Positions 21,820-31,812 of a DNA stretch of 64,000 nucleotides are shown here, one piece after another. Source of the stretch: Anaspis maculata (Eukaryota; Arthropoda; Insecta; Coleoptera; Scraptiidae). The notes below the pieces were generated by a model. The model was given only the letters and a program-made list of their open reading frames with translations, was not told the DNA's origin and did no database searches. The stretch lies in assembly GCA_949128115.1 (NCBI GenBank), contig OX421966.1:63051416-63115415 (forward strand). Reading direction: 5' to 3'. Both the position numbers and the translations under genes were made by a program. Every line of letters starts with the position of its first letter. Position 1 is the first letter of the stretch.

Positions 21820-23457
21820 GGAAGCGTGCACGTTTGACAGCTCACTGACATTGGAGGTAAAACAATGGTTATGTTTACATTGGAACTGCATTGGAATGGA
21901 GGAACTTCAGCATAAATCAGATAATTACACAGGAAGTTTGTGAGAAAAAGGATAGAAAAATTGAAAAGTAAGTGGATAATTTATGTTTTCAACGTAATCC
22001 AGCTCACAATTTGCATTTCAGCATTGACTAGATGAGAGGATTCTTCATAATCATGTCGAGCTGTTGGCATCGAGTCGTAGAATATGCAACAAAAATGCAG
22101 CCCAACATGCAGCAGATATTAGGTTTTTTCGGTAAAAATCTTATAAAATGTAGGGCTTGTTGTAATAAGCGCTCATTTTTATCCAACAGAGTGCCCCCTG
22201 TCAAACCAACAGGGAAGAGATTTGATTGACCGCTGGCGATTGATCGGCGACAAAAGTGGATAATTGCTTTGAAAAGACAGAGGACATCATGCACAGAGAA
22301 AAAAAACTAAGATACAAGCCTGTGTGCTCCCTGTACCTTCATTCTGGCATAATGTCATTAATGTTGGAGTGAAAGTAAAGTTGAAATCGATGAATAAATT
22401 CATCGACTAGAGTGTACTCGAAGATAAAGCCGCTTAGATCAACATTCTAGTGAACCATCTGTAGATTGTTTATCAAGTTGTTATAATTCTAGAGTTAAGG
22501 TACATAATTGACTTCCAATGTAAAGAAATAATTATAAGTACTAGTAGCAGTAGTACCTGCATAATTTAGTATTTGAAACTTTTTTTTCATTAACTTACCT
22601 TAATTTTACAATAATTTTTTGCACAATAAAAATAAATCGAAAATGCTTTTTTGTCTTTTTTTTATTTATACAAATGAGAAAGAATACGAATTACTGCTAT
22701 CAACACTGAGAATGTTTTACAATAAAATAACTATATGAAATGTTACAAAACGCCATCGTACAAAAAATTGATAACAGATTCACTTACAATTTGAACAAAT
22801 CCATATATCTCTAATGGAATTTCATTCAAATTTAGGCACACAACTCATGATACCACTTGATCTTGCAGAATCCGGAGTCACATGCAATAAGTGGTGATAT
22901 CACTTTCACTTCAACATGAACGATTTTATACCAAAATGAAAGTGAAGGGGAGCACACAGGCCCGTATATTAGTTTTTTTCTCTGTGCATGGTGCCCTGTA
23001 CGTCTCTGCAAAGCAATTATCCACTTTTGTCACCGCTCAATCGCCAGCGGTCAATCAAATTTCTCCCCCGTTGGTTTGACAGAGGGCACCATGTTGGATA
23101 AAAATGAGCGCTTATTACAACAGGCCTTACATTTTATAAGATTTTTACCGAAAAAACCTAATATCTGCATGTTGGGCTGCATTTTTGTTGCATATTCTAC
23201 GACTCGATGCCAACAGGTCGACATGATTATGAAGAATCCTCTAATCTAGTCAATGCTGAAATGCAAATTGTGAGCTGGATTACGTTGAAAACAATGATTA
23301 TCCACTTACCTTTCAAGTGTTCTATAGTTTTCCTCACAAACTAGCCGTGTACTTATCTGATTTATGTTGAAGTTCCTCCATTCCAATGCAGTTCCAATGT
23401 AAACATAACCATTGTTTTACCTCCAATGTCAGTCAGCTGTCAAACGTGCACGCTGCC
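21820..23457. mobile_element. Fold-back element FB4 (TA target site)
   Basis: A 1638-bp element inserted in the satellite region of unit 1. Left agcgtgcacgtttgacagct is mirrored by agctgtcaaacgtgcacgct on the right; arms are about 520 bp with long stretches of near identity. Flanking TA occurs on both sides, and unit 2 has the uninterrupted site at about 26435 (ttcaaaatggcagccttg). Each arm contains a mirrored intron-like segment (21968-22021; 23256-23309). The left arm keeps a plus-strand frame of 65 codons (22032-22229, from ATGAGAGG) of unknown nature; its mirror in the right arm is broken by stops. Confidence 0.88.
21968..22021 (+). other. Intron-like 54-nt segment in FB4 left arm
   Basis: The segment begins GTAAGT and ends TTGCATTTCAG, with a pyrimidine-containing end and a typical insect short-intron length. 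The right arm holds the mirror copy at 23256-23309 on the minus strand, with the same GTAAGT and TTTCAG ends. This may be a genuine short intron of a gene that was captured and inverted-duplicated, or a coincidence preserved by arm similarity. Confidence 0.4.
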
Positions 23458-23491
23458 TATATGGCAGCCTTGCAAATGTCAGAATGGCAGA

Positions 23492-24186
23492 TTTGACAGA
23501 TGCATCTCAATTGCCTACTTCAAGAAGGTATCTTGAAGTATACCGAAAAATACAAAAGTTCAATATGGCGCCCTTTTGAAACGTAATGAATCAAAATTTG
23601 ACAGATGCATTTCCATTGTCAACCTCAGGTGGGTATAGGTTTGAAATTCCAATCAGATCGGTTGAAAAATGCAAAAGTTCAATATGGCGGCCTCTAAAAC
23701 GTCAAAAATCAAAATTTGACAGATGAATTTTGATCGTCAACCTCAAGTAGGTGTAGGTTCAAAATCTCAATCAGATCGGTTGAAAAATGCAAAAGGTTAA
23801 TATGGCCGCCTCTGAAACGTCAAAAATGAAAATTTGACGGATGCATTTTTATTGTCAACCTCAAGTAGGTATAGTTTTGAAATCTCAATCAGATCGGTTG
23901 GGAAATGCAAAAGTTCAATATGGCGGCCTCTGAAACGTCAAGAATCTAAATTTGGCAGATGCATTTTGGTCGCCAACCTCAAGTGGGTGTAGGTGTGAAA
24001 TCTTAATTCGATCGGTTGAAAAATGCAAAAGTTCAATATGGCGGCCTTTGAAACGTCAAAAATCAGAATTTGACAGATGCATTTTGATCGCCAACCTCAA
24101 GTGGATGTAGGTTTAAAGTCAGATACATTTAGACTGTCTATTTCATGTTGGCAGAAGTTCAAAATACCAATCGGATCTTGCGGTAA
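23492..24186. repeat. 118-bp satellite array of unit 1
   Basis: About six monomers. Starts of the tttgacagatgcat motif at 23597, 23715, 23833, 23951 (as tttggcag) and 24069 are spaced exactly 118 bp; the first, at 23492, is 105 bp upstream. Each monomer also carries caacctcaagt, gatcggttgaaaaatgcaaa, gttcaatatggcggcc and aacgtcaaaaatc. The same monomer forms the arrays in units 2 and 3. Confidence 0.9.
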
Positions 24187-24748
24187 TGATGATAGAATGT
24201 CATGTAACTACAAGAAGAGACTGTCAATAATGTCACTTCAGCGAGTCGCGAAAATGGGCGCCGTTATAACATCAAGTAATTGTAATGTCAAGATCAATTT
24301 ATTTACAAACAAAAAAGTTACCTCAAAGTGAAACACATCCACTGAGAAATCAACAATCTCAAATGACAAATGCATTTCGATTGTCTTTCATGACCAAATA
24401 TTTATTCAAAATCTATCTGTTGAAAAATACAAAAGTTGAATATTCGCAGCAACATGGATTTACGCATTCGTCATTAGATTTACTCGCGAGAATGTTCATA
24501 ACTGTCAACATCATTGCAAATTGCAACGTAACCAAGAACCAAGAGCACCCGTGAAGAGGTGCTTGCTTAAGCGCTCGCCAAAAATCGCCCGATATGAGTG
24601 CTGTGACAAATGTGACAATTGACATCAATTGACACAATTGATATTGTGAGTCAAATTTTTGAAAAATTGGACAATACGAGGTCCGAAATAAGCATGCCAA
24701 TCAAAACATGGATCCTTCCTGGAAGTGCAGCCACAAGGTCCCCTGGAA

Positions 24749-25336
24749 TCAACACGGATTTTCTGCAAAACAAGTCGCGGCAAGATAGTTGTGAAACTCG
24801 CCACGGAAAGTGTTATGGACAACGAGAGAAGCCCCTATTCCTTGAAATGTGGAGCCTTTAAAAATCGGCCCTTTAGTGTGAAAGCTGTGAGTACCTTCCC
24901 CATTCGCCTTTTTGTTCCCCCAACTCGTCTGTATCGGTGAATCTACCCCGTCAACACCGGAGCCGGCCTGCGAAATTTCATCAAAGTGCCATCGAATTGA
25001 AAGAACTCTTTGGTTTATGGTGTCTGATGGACGCTCAAAAGTCCCCTCGAGACCACGGTTCAATCTCGCACGCTGACACGGTACGTTTTTTCCAAAAGCA
25101 CTGTTGAAATGCCCCGAGGTGTTGTCGAGTTCCCCAAAACCGAGAGCGTTAATAATGACGTTTCTGTCAGATTGGCCAGGCGGTGTGCCGTTCTCAACAT
25201 TTTTCGGCAAAATTGCAGGAAAAGCCACGCCGAATGGCCCACACCAGACGACAGTGGGTCCCTGAAACCCCGCGGTCGGAATTTCACACCTCGAAATTCT
25301 CGAAATTCTGCCCGAAAAGCCGAGTTTTCGCCGCAA
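24749..25336 (-). CDS. Conserved open frame in unit 1 (unknown protein)
   Basis: A 195-codon frame in element sense. I do not recognise it. Homologous frames are present in unit 2 (28076-28791, broken) and unit 3 (36202-36645). All share FNSAFGKNVPCQRA-like, GLEGTFERPSDT, HFDEISQAGS and VHNTFRGE segments, and this frame and the unit 3 frame both end AATCFxENPC before a stop. The start codon is uncertain (no clear upstream signal) and the composition is unremarkable. It could be a short protein carried by the element or a frame kept open by chance because the DNA copies are similar. Confidence 0.35.
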   Translation of the reverse strand: MRRKLGFSGRISRISRCEIPTAGFQGPTVVWCGPFGVAFPAILPKNVENGTPPGQSDRNVIINALGFGELDNTSGHFNSAFGKNVPCQRARLNRGLEGTFERPSDTINQRVLSIRWHFDEISQAGSGVDGVDSPIQTSWGNKKANGEGTHSFHTKGPIFKGSTFQGIGASLVVHNTFRGEFHNYLAATCFAENPC

Positions 25337-26239
25337 AAAGGTATCAAGAAATCTGAGACGAATTATCCAAAATGACGATTCCCTGGGAAAAATTGGGATG
25401 AAATATGAATTTTAGAAAAATCCCCTCAAATTCAGCAGAAATCTTGGAAATTTCCCATTATCAACTTGCATTGCGGTTCGTTTGCGAAATTTTTTTTAAA
25501 AATACCCCGCCAAAATCCGACGTCCGGTTTTCATAAATTTCAACCAGCCGTTGTTTGGTTCTCTCACCGATTAGTTTAGGGTGAAACAAGCTGTCACCGA
25601 CGCCGGCAAGCCGTCGCCTGGGTGACAGCTATGGTTGAAAAGTAGCCAGGGAATTTGTTCCACTGACACCGGACAAGTGGAAAGGGGATTGTATACATGA
25701 TTTTCGGTTGTTTTAGGCAGATGTCAGGTGTTCCCTTAACGAGTTTAGTAATTTTTTACATGTCCGTCGATAGTGTTTTGGTCAGATGAAGTTTTCCAAG
25801 AGGCGTAAGCAACTGACTGTGTATTAGTAACATGAAATCGAAAAGATGTTTGTTTTTCGCGTGCTTTGGAACTTCTGCCTCGACTTGTACGCTTCTATTG
25901 TGAACGGAACGCATGTCACTGGGTAGTGTCTGGTCAGTGAAGAGTTGTCGGGAGAAATCGATACACCATTATTATGTTTATTAATATGTATTTCTACTTT
26001 TGTTGAAGGTAACTACCAAAAATACTGGAAACATATGATGGAGTACACAATTTTGAGAATGAAAGCAACGATGTGTGTTATGAAAACCTGAACCGTGAAA
26101 AAGGTTATGCCGTGGAGGACACTGTGTAGTGGAAAGCAAAAAAGAACCGTCTATTTGTATTATTTAGGAGTCTTTTTAAATATGTACCTATAAGTATAAG
26201 AGAAATTGAGATAAAATGAAAGTATGTGCAAAATTCAAA

Positions 26240-27690
26240 ATTTGACAGTTATGCTCCAGTTGTTCATCTGAACCAAGTATAGGTTGGAAAACCCGATGTA
26301 ATCGGTCGAAAAAAGCAAGAATTCAATAGGGCGCTCTGAACTGCCAGAATGTCGAGTTCGAAAATGCACTTTAATTGTCCATCTTGACTAAGTATATGTT
26401 CAAAATCTCAATCTAATCTGTTAAAATGAACAAAAGTTCAAAATGGCAGCCTTGGGAATGTCAAAATGGCGAATTTGACAAATGCATTTCGATTCTCAAC
26501 CTCAAGTGGGTATAGGTCTGAAATGTCAATCCGATTGCTTGAAAAATGCAAAAGTTCAATATGGTGGCCTCTTGAAACGTGAAAATCAAATATTCACAGA
26601 TGCATTTTGATCGCCAATCTCAAGTAGGTATAGGTACAAAATTCCAATCAGATCGGTTGAAAAATGCTAAAGTTCAATACGGCGACCTCTAGTAAAGTCA
26701 AAAATCGGAATTTGACAGATGCATCTCGACTGCCGGACTGCCTAACCAAAGCAAGTAGAGGTTCCAAATCCCAATCGGATAGGTTGAAAAATGCGAGAGT
26801 TCAATATGGCGGCGGAATTAGATCTGTCAAAATGACAAATTTGACGAATGTATTCAGATTGCCCATTTCAAGTTGTCATAGAGTCAAAATCTCAATCGGA
26901 TAGGTTGGAAAATGCAAAAGTTCAAGATGGCGGCCTCTTGAAACGTCAATAATCAGAATTTGACAGATGTATTCTGGTTGTCCGCCTCAAGTGGTTATAG
27001 GTTTTGAATCCCAATCGGATCGGTTGAAAAATGCAAAAGTTCGATATGGCGACCTCGGAACTTTCAAAACGTCCAATTTGATAGATACACCTCGATTGTT
27101 CACCTCAAGTGGGTATGGGTTCTAATTTCTAAATCCCAATCGGATAGGTAGAAAATGCAAAAGTTCAATATGGCGGTCTTTTGAAACGTCAAAAATCGAA
27201 GATTGACAGATGCATCTCGATTGCCTACCTAAAACAAGTACAGGTTGAAAATCCCAATCGGATCAATATGGCGGCCTTTCGAAACGTCATAAATCGAAAT
27301 TTGCTAGATGCATCTCGATTGCCTACCCAAAACAGGTTTAAGTTGAAAATCCAAATCGGATCGGCTGAAAATCGCAAAAGTTCAATGTGGCGATCTTTCA
27401 AAACGTCAAACATCGGAGGTTGACAGATGCTGCATCTTGATTGCCTACCAGGAACAAGTAGTATGAGTTGAAAATCCCAATCGTATCGGTTGAAAAATGC
27501 AAAAGTTCAATATGGTGGCCTTTTGGAATGTCAAAAATCAAAATGTGACAGAGGCATCTCGAATGCACACCCAATGCAAGTACAAGTTGAAAAATCCAAT
27601 CCGATCGGTTGAGAGATGGAAAAGTTCAAAATGGTGGCCTCTGGAGACGTCAAAAATCGAAATCTGACAAAGGAAAATTCGTTGTGTTTG
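26240..27690. repeat. 118-bp satellite array of unit 2
   Basis: About twelve diverged monomers of the same 118-bp repeat as in unit 1, with tttgac-type starts near 26474, 26592, 26711, 26839, 26958, 27076, 27201, 27299, 27418, 27545 and 27663. Spacing ranges from about 98 to 128 bp because of small indels. The array is twice as long as in unit 1. Confidence 0.88.
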
Positions 27691-27695
27691 AAATT

Positions 27696-27817
27696 AGGTT
27701 TGTTTCATCAGCCGTCCCTGACTGTTCGTTGACGTCAGCAGCCTGTTACTTCATAAATCGTAATGCGCAGGCTGCTAACGTCCACGGACAGTCAGGGACT
27801 GCTGATGGAACAAACCT
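27696..27817. mobile_element. Small palindromic MITE with 3-bp duplication
   Basis: A 122-bp near-perfect palindrome: aggtttgtttcatcag on the left, ctgatggaacaaacct on the right, with further matches at gtccctgactgt/acagtcagggac. Flanking ATT on both sides (27693-27695, 27818-27820) fits the 3-bp duplications of PIF/Harbinger-type MITEs, although the motif is not a classic TWA. It sits at the end of the satellite array of unit 2. Confidence 0.75.
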
Positions 27818-28075
27818 ATTGAAACAATTAAATAGCGACTGCTCACAAAAGGGAAAATACCATGAAATTTCGAATAAAAAAGCAACAAATTGGATCTGGT
27901 CGACAGTCGTCTATGTTTTTGGTTCAGATCACGCAAAAAAAAACACCGCAAACGCGACGATGAATGTGACTTGAGAATTCGGCGAACGGTGGCGCGAGTT
28001 TGACAGATTCGCGTTAACGTCTAGTGAACGGAGGCGCGCGGTGCTGTTGGCAAAAGTGACAGTGGCATTCCGACG

Positions 28076-28791
28076 CTAGGTCGACCGTATCGATGCGAAA
28101 AGTTGCACACAGATTTCGATGAAATGGACTATAAAGACGTAATAGAACGCATATGGATCGAAGCATGGACCCTTTCTAAAAATCTGACTAGACGGTCCGA
28201 TGGAATTATCTGGGATTTCGTAGAGAACAAGACGTGACAACAAGACATTGGCGCCGCCACGAGATGTGTCTGGAAATGGAAAAAAGGGGCTTTTCTCGAA
28301 ATGTGAAGCCGGTAAAAATCGGGCTCTAGTGCAAATATACTGTAAGTACCTACCAGACGTGTTTTGTCCCATCAATCGCCTGTTTTTGTGAAATATAACG
28401 CCGTCAACGTCTGTCCCGGTCTGGGAAATTTCATCAAAGTGCCGTCGAATTTGAAGAATTCTTTGGTTTTTGGTGTCCGATAGACGCTGAAAAGCCCCCT
28501 CCAGACCACGGTTCAATGTCGCACGCTGACACGGTACGTTTTTTCCAAAAACACTGTTCAAATGCCCCGAGGTGTTGTCGAGTTTTTCCCAAAACCGACA
28601 GCGTCAATAATGACGTTTCTGTCAGATTTGGCCGGGCCGTGTACCGTTTTCAACATTTTTCGGCAAAACTCCAAGAAAAGCCACGCCGAATGGCTCGCAC
28701 CAGACGATAGTGAGTTCTCGAAACCCCCCGGTCGGCATTTCACACCAAATTTCTCGAAATTCTGCCCGAAAATCCGAGTTTTCACCGCCAA
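28076..28791 (-). pseudogene. Unit 2 copy of the conserved open frame
   Basis: This corresponds to the 195-codon frame of unit 1 but is broken by a frameshift at about 28560: the upstream part (28558-28791) has KSDRNVIIDAVGFG, and the downstream part (28076-28561) has NSVFGKNVPCQRATLNRGLE and RRHFDEISQTGTDVDGV. Beyond about 28400 the sequence differs from unit 1. Its function is unknown. Confidence 0.4.
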
Positions 28792-28971
28792 AATGTGTCA
28801 AGAAATTTCGGACGAATTATTTGAAATGACGATTCCCTGGAAAAAATTGGAATGAATTATGAATTTTCGAAAAATCCCCTCAAATTCGGCAGGAATTTTG
28901 GAAATTTCCCATCATCAACTTGTATTGCGGTTCGTTTGCGAAATTTAAAAAAAAAATACCTTGCCAAAATC

Positions 28972-29007
28972 CGACGTCTGGTTTTCACAAATTCCAACCA
29001 GACGTCG
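28972..29007. repeat. Subterminal 12-bp-arm hairpin, unit 2
   Basis: cgacgtctggtt (28972-28983) and aaccagacgtcg (28996-29007) are perfect complements around a 12-base loop, close to the end of the unit opposite the terminal hairpin. Unit 1 has a mutated counterpart (cgacgtccggtt...aaccagccgttg, about 25520-25555). Confidence 0.75.
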
Positions 29008-29058
29008 CGTCGTTAAGTTCTCTCACGGGTTAGTTTTGGGTGAATTAGTTTAGGGTGA

Positions 29059-29275
29059 AGAAAAAAGATATATCTGGGGTGAAAACTTACTATACAGTGG
29101 GCCTTTGAGACCTTGAGAGAGCTCTTGGAATACCACACCACCCCAGCACTGACCAGATGTGTCCAGACCTTTCGTGTTAGAAACCGACGCCAGTAATCTC
29201 GGCATGACTGCCGTGCTTCATCTGTTGCCGAGTTCTGGGGCTTTCAGTGGTGCAGCAAACAAAATGTAAAATTCC
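29059..29275 (+). pseudogene. Ty3/gypsy pol, RNase H part (right of insertion)
   Basis: This continues the gypsy pol begun at 20543-20973. Segments are QWAFETLRELLEYHTTPALT (29089-29152), then, one frame over, PDVSRPFVLETDASNLGMTA (from 29153), the start of the RNase H domain with its first catalytic Asp in ETDAS. The frame ends at a TAA at 29273-29275. The RT fragment stops within the RT-RNase H connector and this part resumes in it, so the two Helentron-like units are a clean insertion. Confidence 0.8.
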
Positions 29276-30769
29276 GAAAACCGAACCGCAAGAGAAAACC
29301 AACCTGAAAGGCCACAAGGCGCAAACCCACGATGGTCTGTTCCACTCAGACATGTTGGGTCAACAGTTACGATGGAAAAGAGAGAACTGTCAACTGTCGC
29401 TGCCCGGGTTTTATAGACGTGCTCATTATTGGGGATGAAAAAACCCCCTGTCTAAGGGGAGTTGACACCTTTTGCAGTGTACCTTGTCAACAAACGCTGT
29501 TATGGAAAATCTGACCGGAAACAACTTGAGCCAAGTCAGTTTGTCATATTTCTGCATAAGAAAAAAAAAAATTCAAATCAAGAAAAAATACACGTTTGTC
29601 GAAAGAACTATCTGTTTTCAATCACGAAGAATGGCACTGGCGTGGCAGAAAATGCTATCAAGAGTTTCAATAAAGTCATATGGTTCCATTGCGGTAGGTG
29701 AGACGGCGACGGAGAGTGGATTGGTAAAAAGTTTTTTTTTTCAGGTCCTTCGGGCCGAACTTCGGCACCATCTTTGTAAGATGGTGGCTTCAAGCTACTC
29801 GATACAAGAACGTTTTGTAGCTTAATTTCATGCTAGGGTTGTGGGGAATCCAAAAAAGTATGATACGTCAAGTCCCCAGGGTAGAAACCACTCGGGTCCT
29901 CTGGCTCAACGACTACAATATATTCATCCTAGTTCCATTCTGGCCTAAGAAAATGATGTGCATTAAGCTCTACAATTTAATAAACAACTTTCTTGCTTGC
30001 TCTACAACCCTCAAAAAACCAAACAACCCGACCGTTTCGCACGCGAATTTATTATGCTATAAGACAAACGCCCGTCTCTATGGCATAAAACTCCAGCGGC
30101 CCAAGTATGCCAGCGCGATATAGCAGCTTATAGTAAATTAGCCAGAACTGCCCTTAAGAGACGCAATAATCCCCCCCAAATGACTCCGGCGACGAAGGGT
30201 TTTCCTCCGTTCGACGATCAAGGAAGGCGCTGCCGCTGCCGCTGCTTACCGCCTCTCTTCTGCCGAATTAGTCTGTGACTCTGTGCCAGCGGTGCACCAC
30301 CGTCTCGTCTTTATACAGATTCAACCGAGCATTTATCGGATTAGGCACTTCCCACGTCGGATTATCCCGATGCGGCCTCCTTTTCCTTCGCCCGTGTCCC
30401 ATTCCGCGCTCGTTCTCCCGTTCGCCGTGTCTTTGTGTACCCCTGGAAGCCCGCTGCACGCTGTGGGCATCGGCAATTCCCCAAAGATAACGTCGGCGCG
30501 TCGGTGGACACAGTGCAGACGCAGAACTTTGAAAATTGGATTAAAGTTGACGTTCAGTCGGTGAGTGTGCGAGCATCACTATCTGGCGGGCTTTGTGTCG
30601 CCTGTTGCTCTAATGATCAGTTCAGTTCACCGCGAAGCGAAAATACCTTTTAACCCAGTTGTAAACGACCCCATTTAACTTCTATTCAGTCCGGTAGGTT
30701 TCTCTATCGGTTACTATGAGTATCATCAGAAGAGCATATACGCGTCGAACTGTATCGACTCCTGTATTA
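29276..30769. other. Unassigned sequence; possible host exon region
   Basis: No recognised gene. The stretch 30190-30660 is GC-richer and contains a possible 5' splice site (cggtgagt, 30558-30565) after a long open stretch, with a gctgcc repeat near 30222. This could be a non-coding first exon, but no upstream core promoter or protein similarity supports it. The stretch 29276-29830 may still hold decayed gypsy sequence. Confidence 0.25.
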
Positions 30770-31812
30770 GACTAGGCAGAAAATCTCAAAAGAGGCCTAG
30801 AAATCACTCCTAGAAGCAAATCGTGTAACAATTGATTAACAGGTGGTTTCTTAGGATTTAGACCCCGCTGAATACGACTAGGGGTGTTATTTTTTCGAAA
30901 TTTCACCCCTTGTCCCTTAAATCCAAGATGGCGGAAAATTGAGGGTAAAAACAGGGTGCGCGCATAAAAAGCCTATTTCTGGCCCGATTTTCCTCAAAAT
31001 TGGTTCTTTTCTTATGTTTTCGGGGTCGTAGAAGATGATGAGGCCAATTTCAAATACCTTTGTGAAGCCATTCGGCTTGAAATTAGTGTTGTCCAACTTC
31101 CAGGAGCAAATCAGAAACAAATTTACGAATAACTCAAGATAAAATCATGTAACAATCAGTTAACAGGTGATAAGTTATGTTTTGGACTCTGCTGATCACA
31201 ACTAGGTATGTTAACAGTTGAAATGTTTACTCCGTATGTCTCAAATTCAAGATGGCGTATAGTTAGAGAAGAGTGACGAGCGCACAAAAACGCATTCCTA
31301 GCTCGACCTTCCTCAAAATTCTTCCTTTTTGAATGTTTGTGAGGGTGTAGAAGTTGATTAGAATAATTTCGAAGACCTGTGGGCGGTCATTCGTCCTAGC
31401 ATTAGTGTTGCCTAAGTTTCAGGCGCAAATCAGAGTGAAAAGATAGAAATAAACGATAATTAGAATGTTGGTACATTTTTGTATCAAAGCATAGAATAGA
31501 ATTATGTAGGTACCCAATTACGTATTATCACACATGCAATGGACAAAGGCAAATGTGAGAAAATGTCAAAGGTAAAAAGTAAAAAAATCTGGTTTTCTTC
31601 ATAAAATAGTAATCATAGGTATTATTAGGTATGCAGGTACAATGTGGATGGTAAAAAATCTCTCTCTACTTTCTGCTTAAGATAAAATCACGTAACAATC
31701 AGTTATCAGGCAGTTACTTATGTTCTGGACTCTGCTGATCAATGCTAGGTCTGTTATTAGTTAAAAATTTCACTTCTTGTGCCTCACATTCAAGATGGCG
31801 TAGGTACCTATA

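Larger units (their letters stand above)
20974..25588 (-). mobile_element. Helentron-like repeat, unit 1
   Basis: A 4.6-kb repeat unit (3.0 kb without FB4). In element orientation (minus strand) it has a start like TTTCACCCTAAACTAAT (at 25588), a region with a conserved open frame (24749-25336), a 118-bp satellite array (23492-24186), about 800 bp of unique body, and a terminal hairpin, ctgtcacc...ggtgacag, directly followed by CTAG and then T (20970-21015). Two further copies are in the window (25589-29058 and inverted 35962-40396). Terminal hairpin, CTRR-like end, no terminal inverted repeats, no long target duplication and internal satellite repeats together suggest a non-autonomous rolling-circle (Helitron/Helentron-type) element. 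No Rep or helicase is encoded, so the class is an inference. Confidence 0.6.
25589..29058 (-). mobile_element. Helentron-like repeat, unit 2 (tandem with unit 1)
   Basis: A second copy in the same orientation, joined head-to-tail to unit 1: the end tttagggtgaaaca of unit 1 is followed at once by the hairpin agctgtcacc of unit 2. The body (25630-26220) matches unit 1 closely. The satellite array (26240-27690) is longer, and the stretch 27820-28130 differs from unit 1. The far end at 29058 (ttagtttagggtga) meets the gypsy connector. At the junction the hairpin is followed by CTTG rather than CTAG. Confidence 0.6.

Noticed and set aside
23492..24186. CRISPR array
   Set aside because: The whole 118-bp unit repeats, with no unique spacers, in a eukaryotic transposon context.
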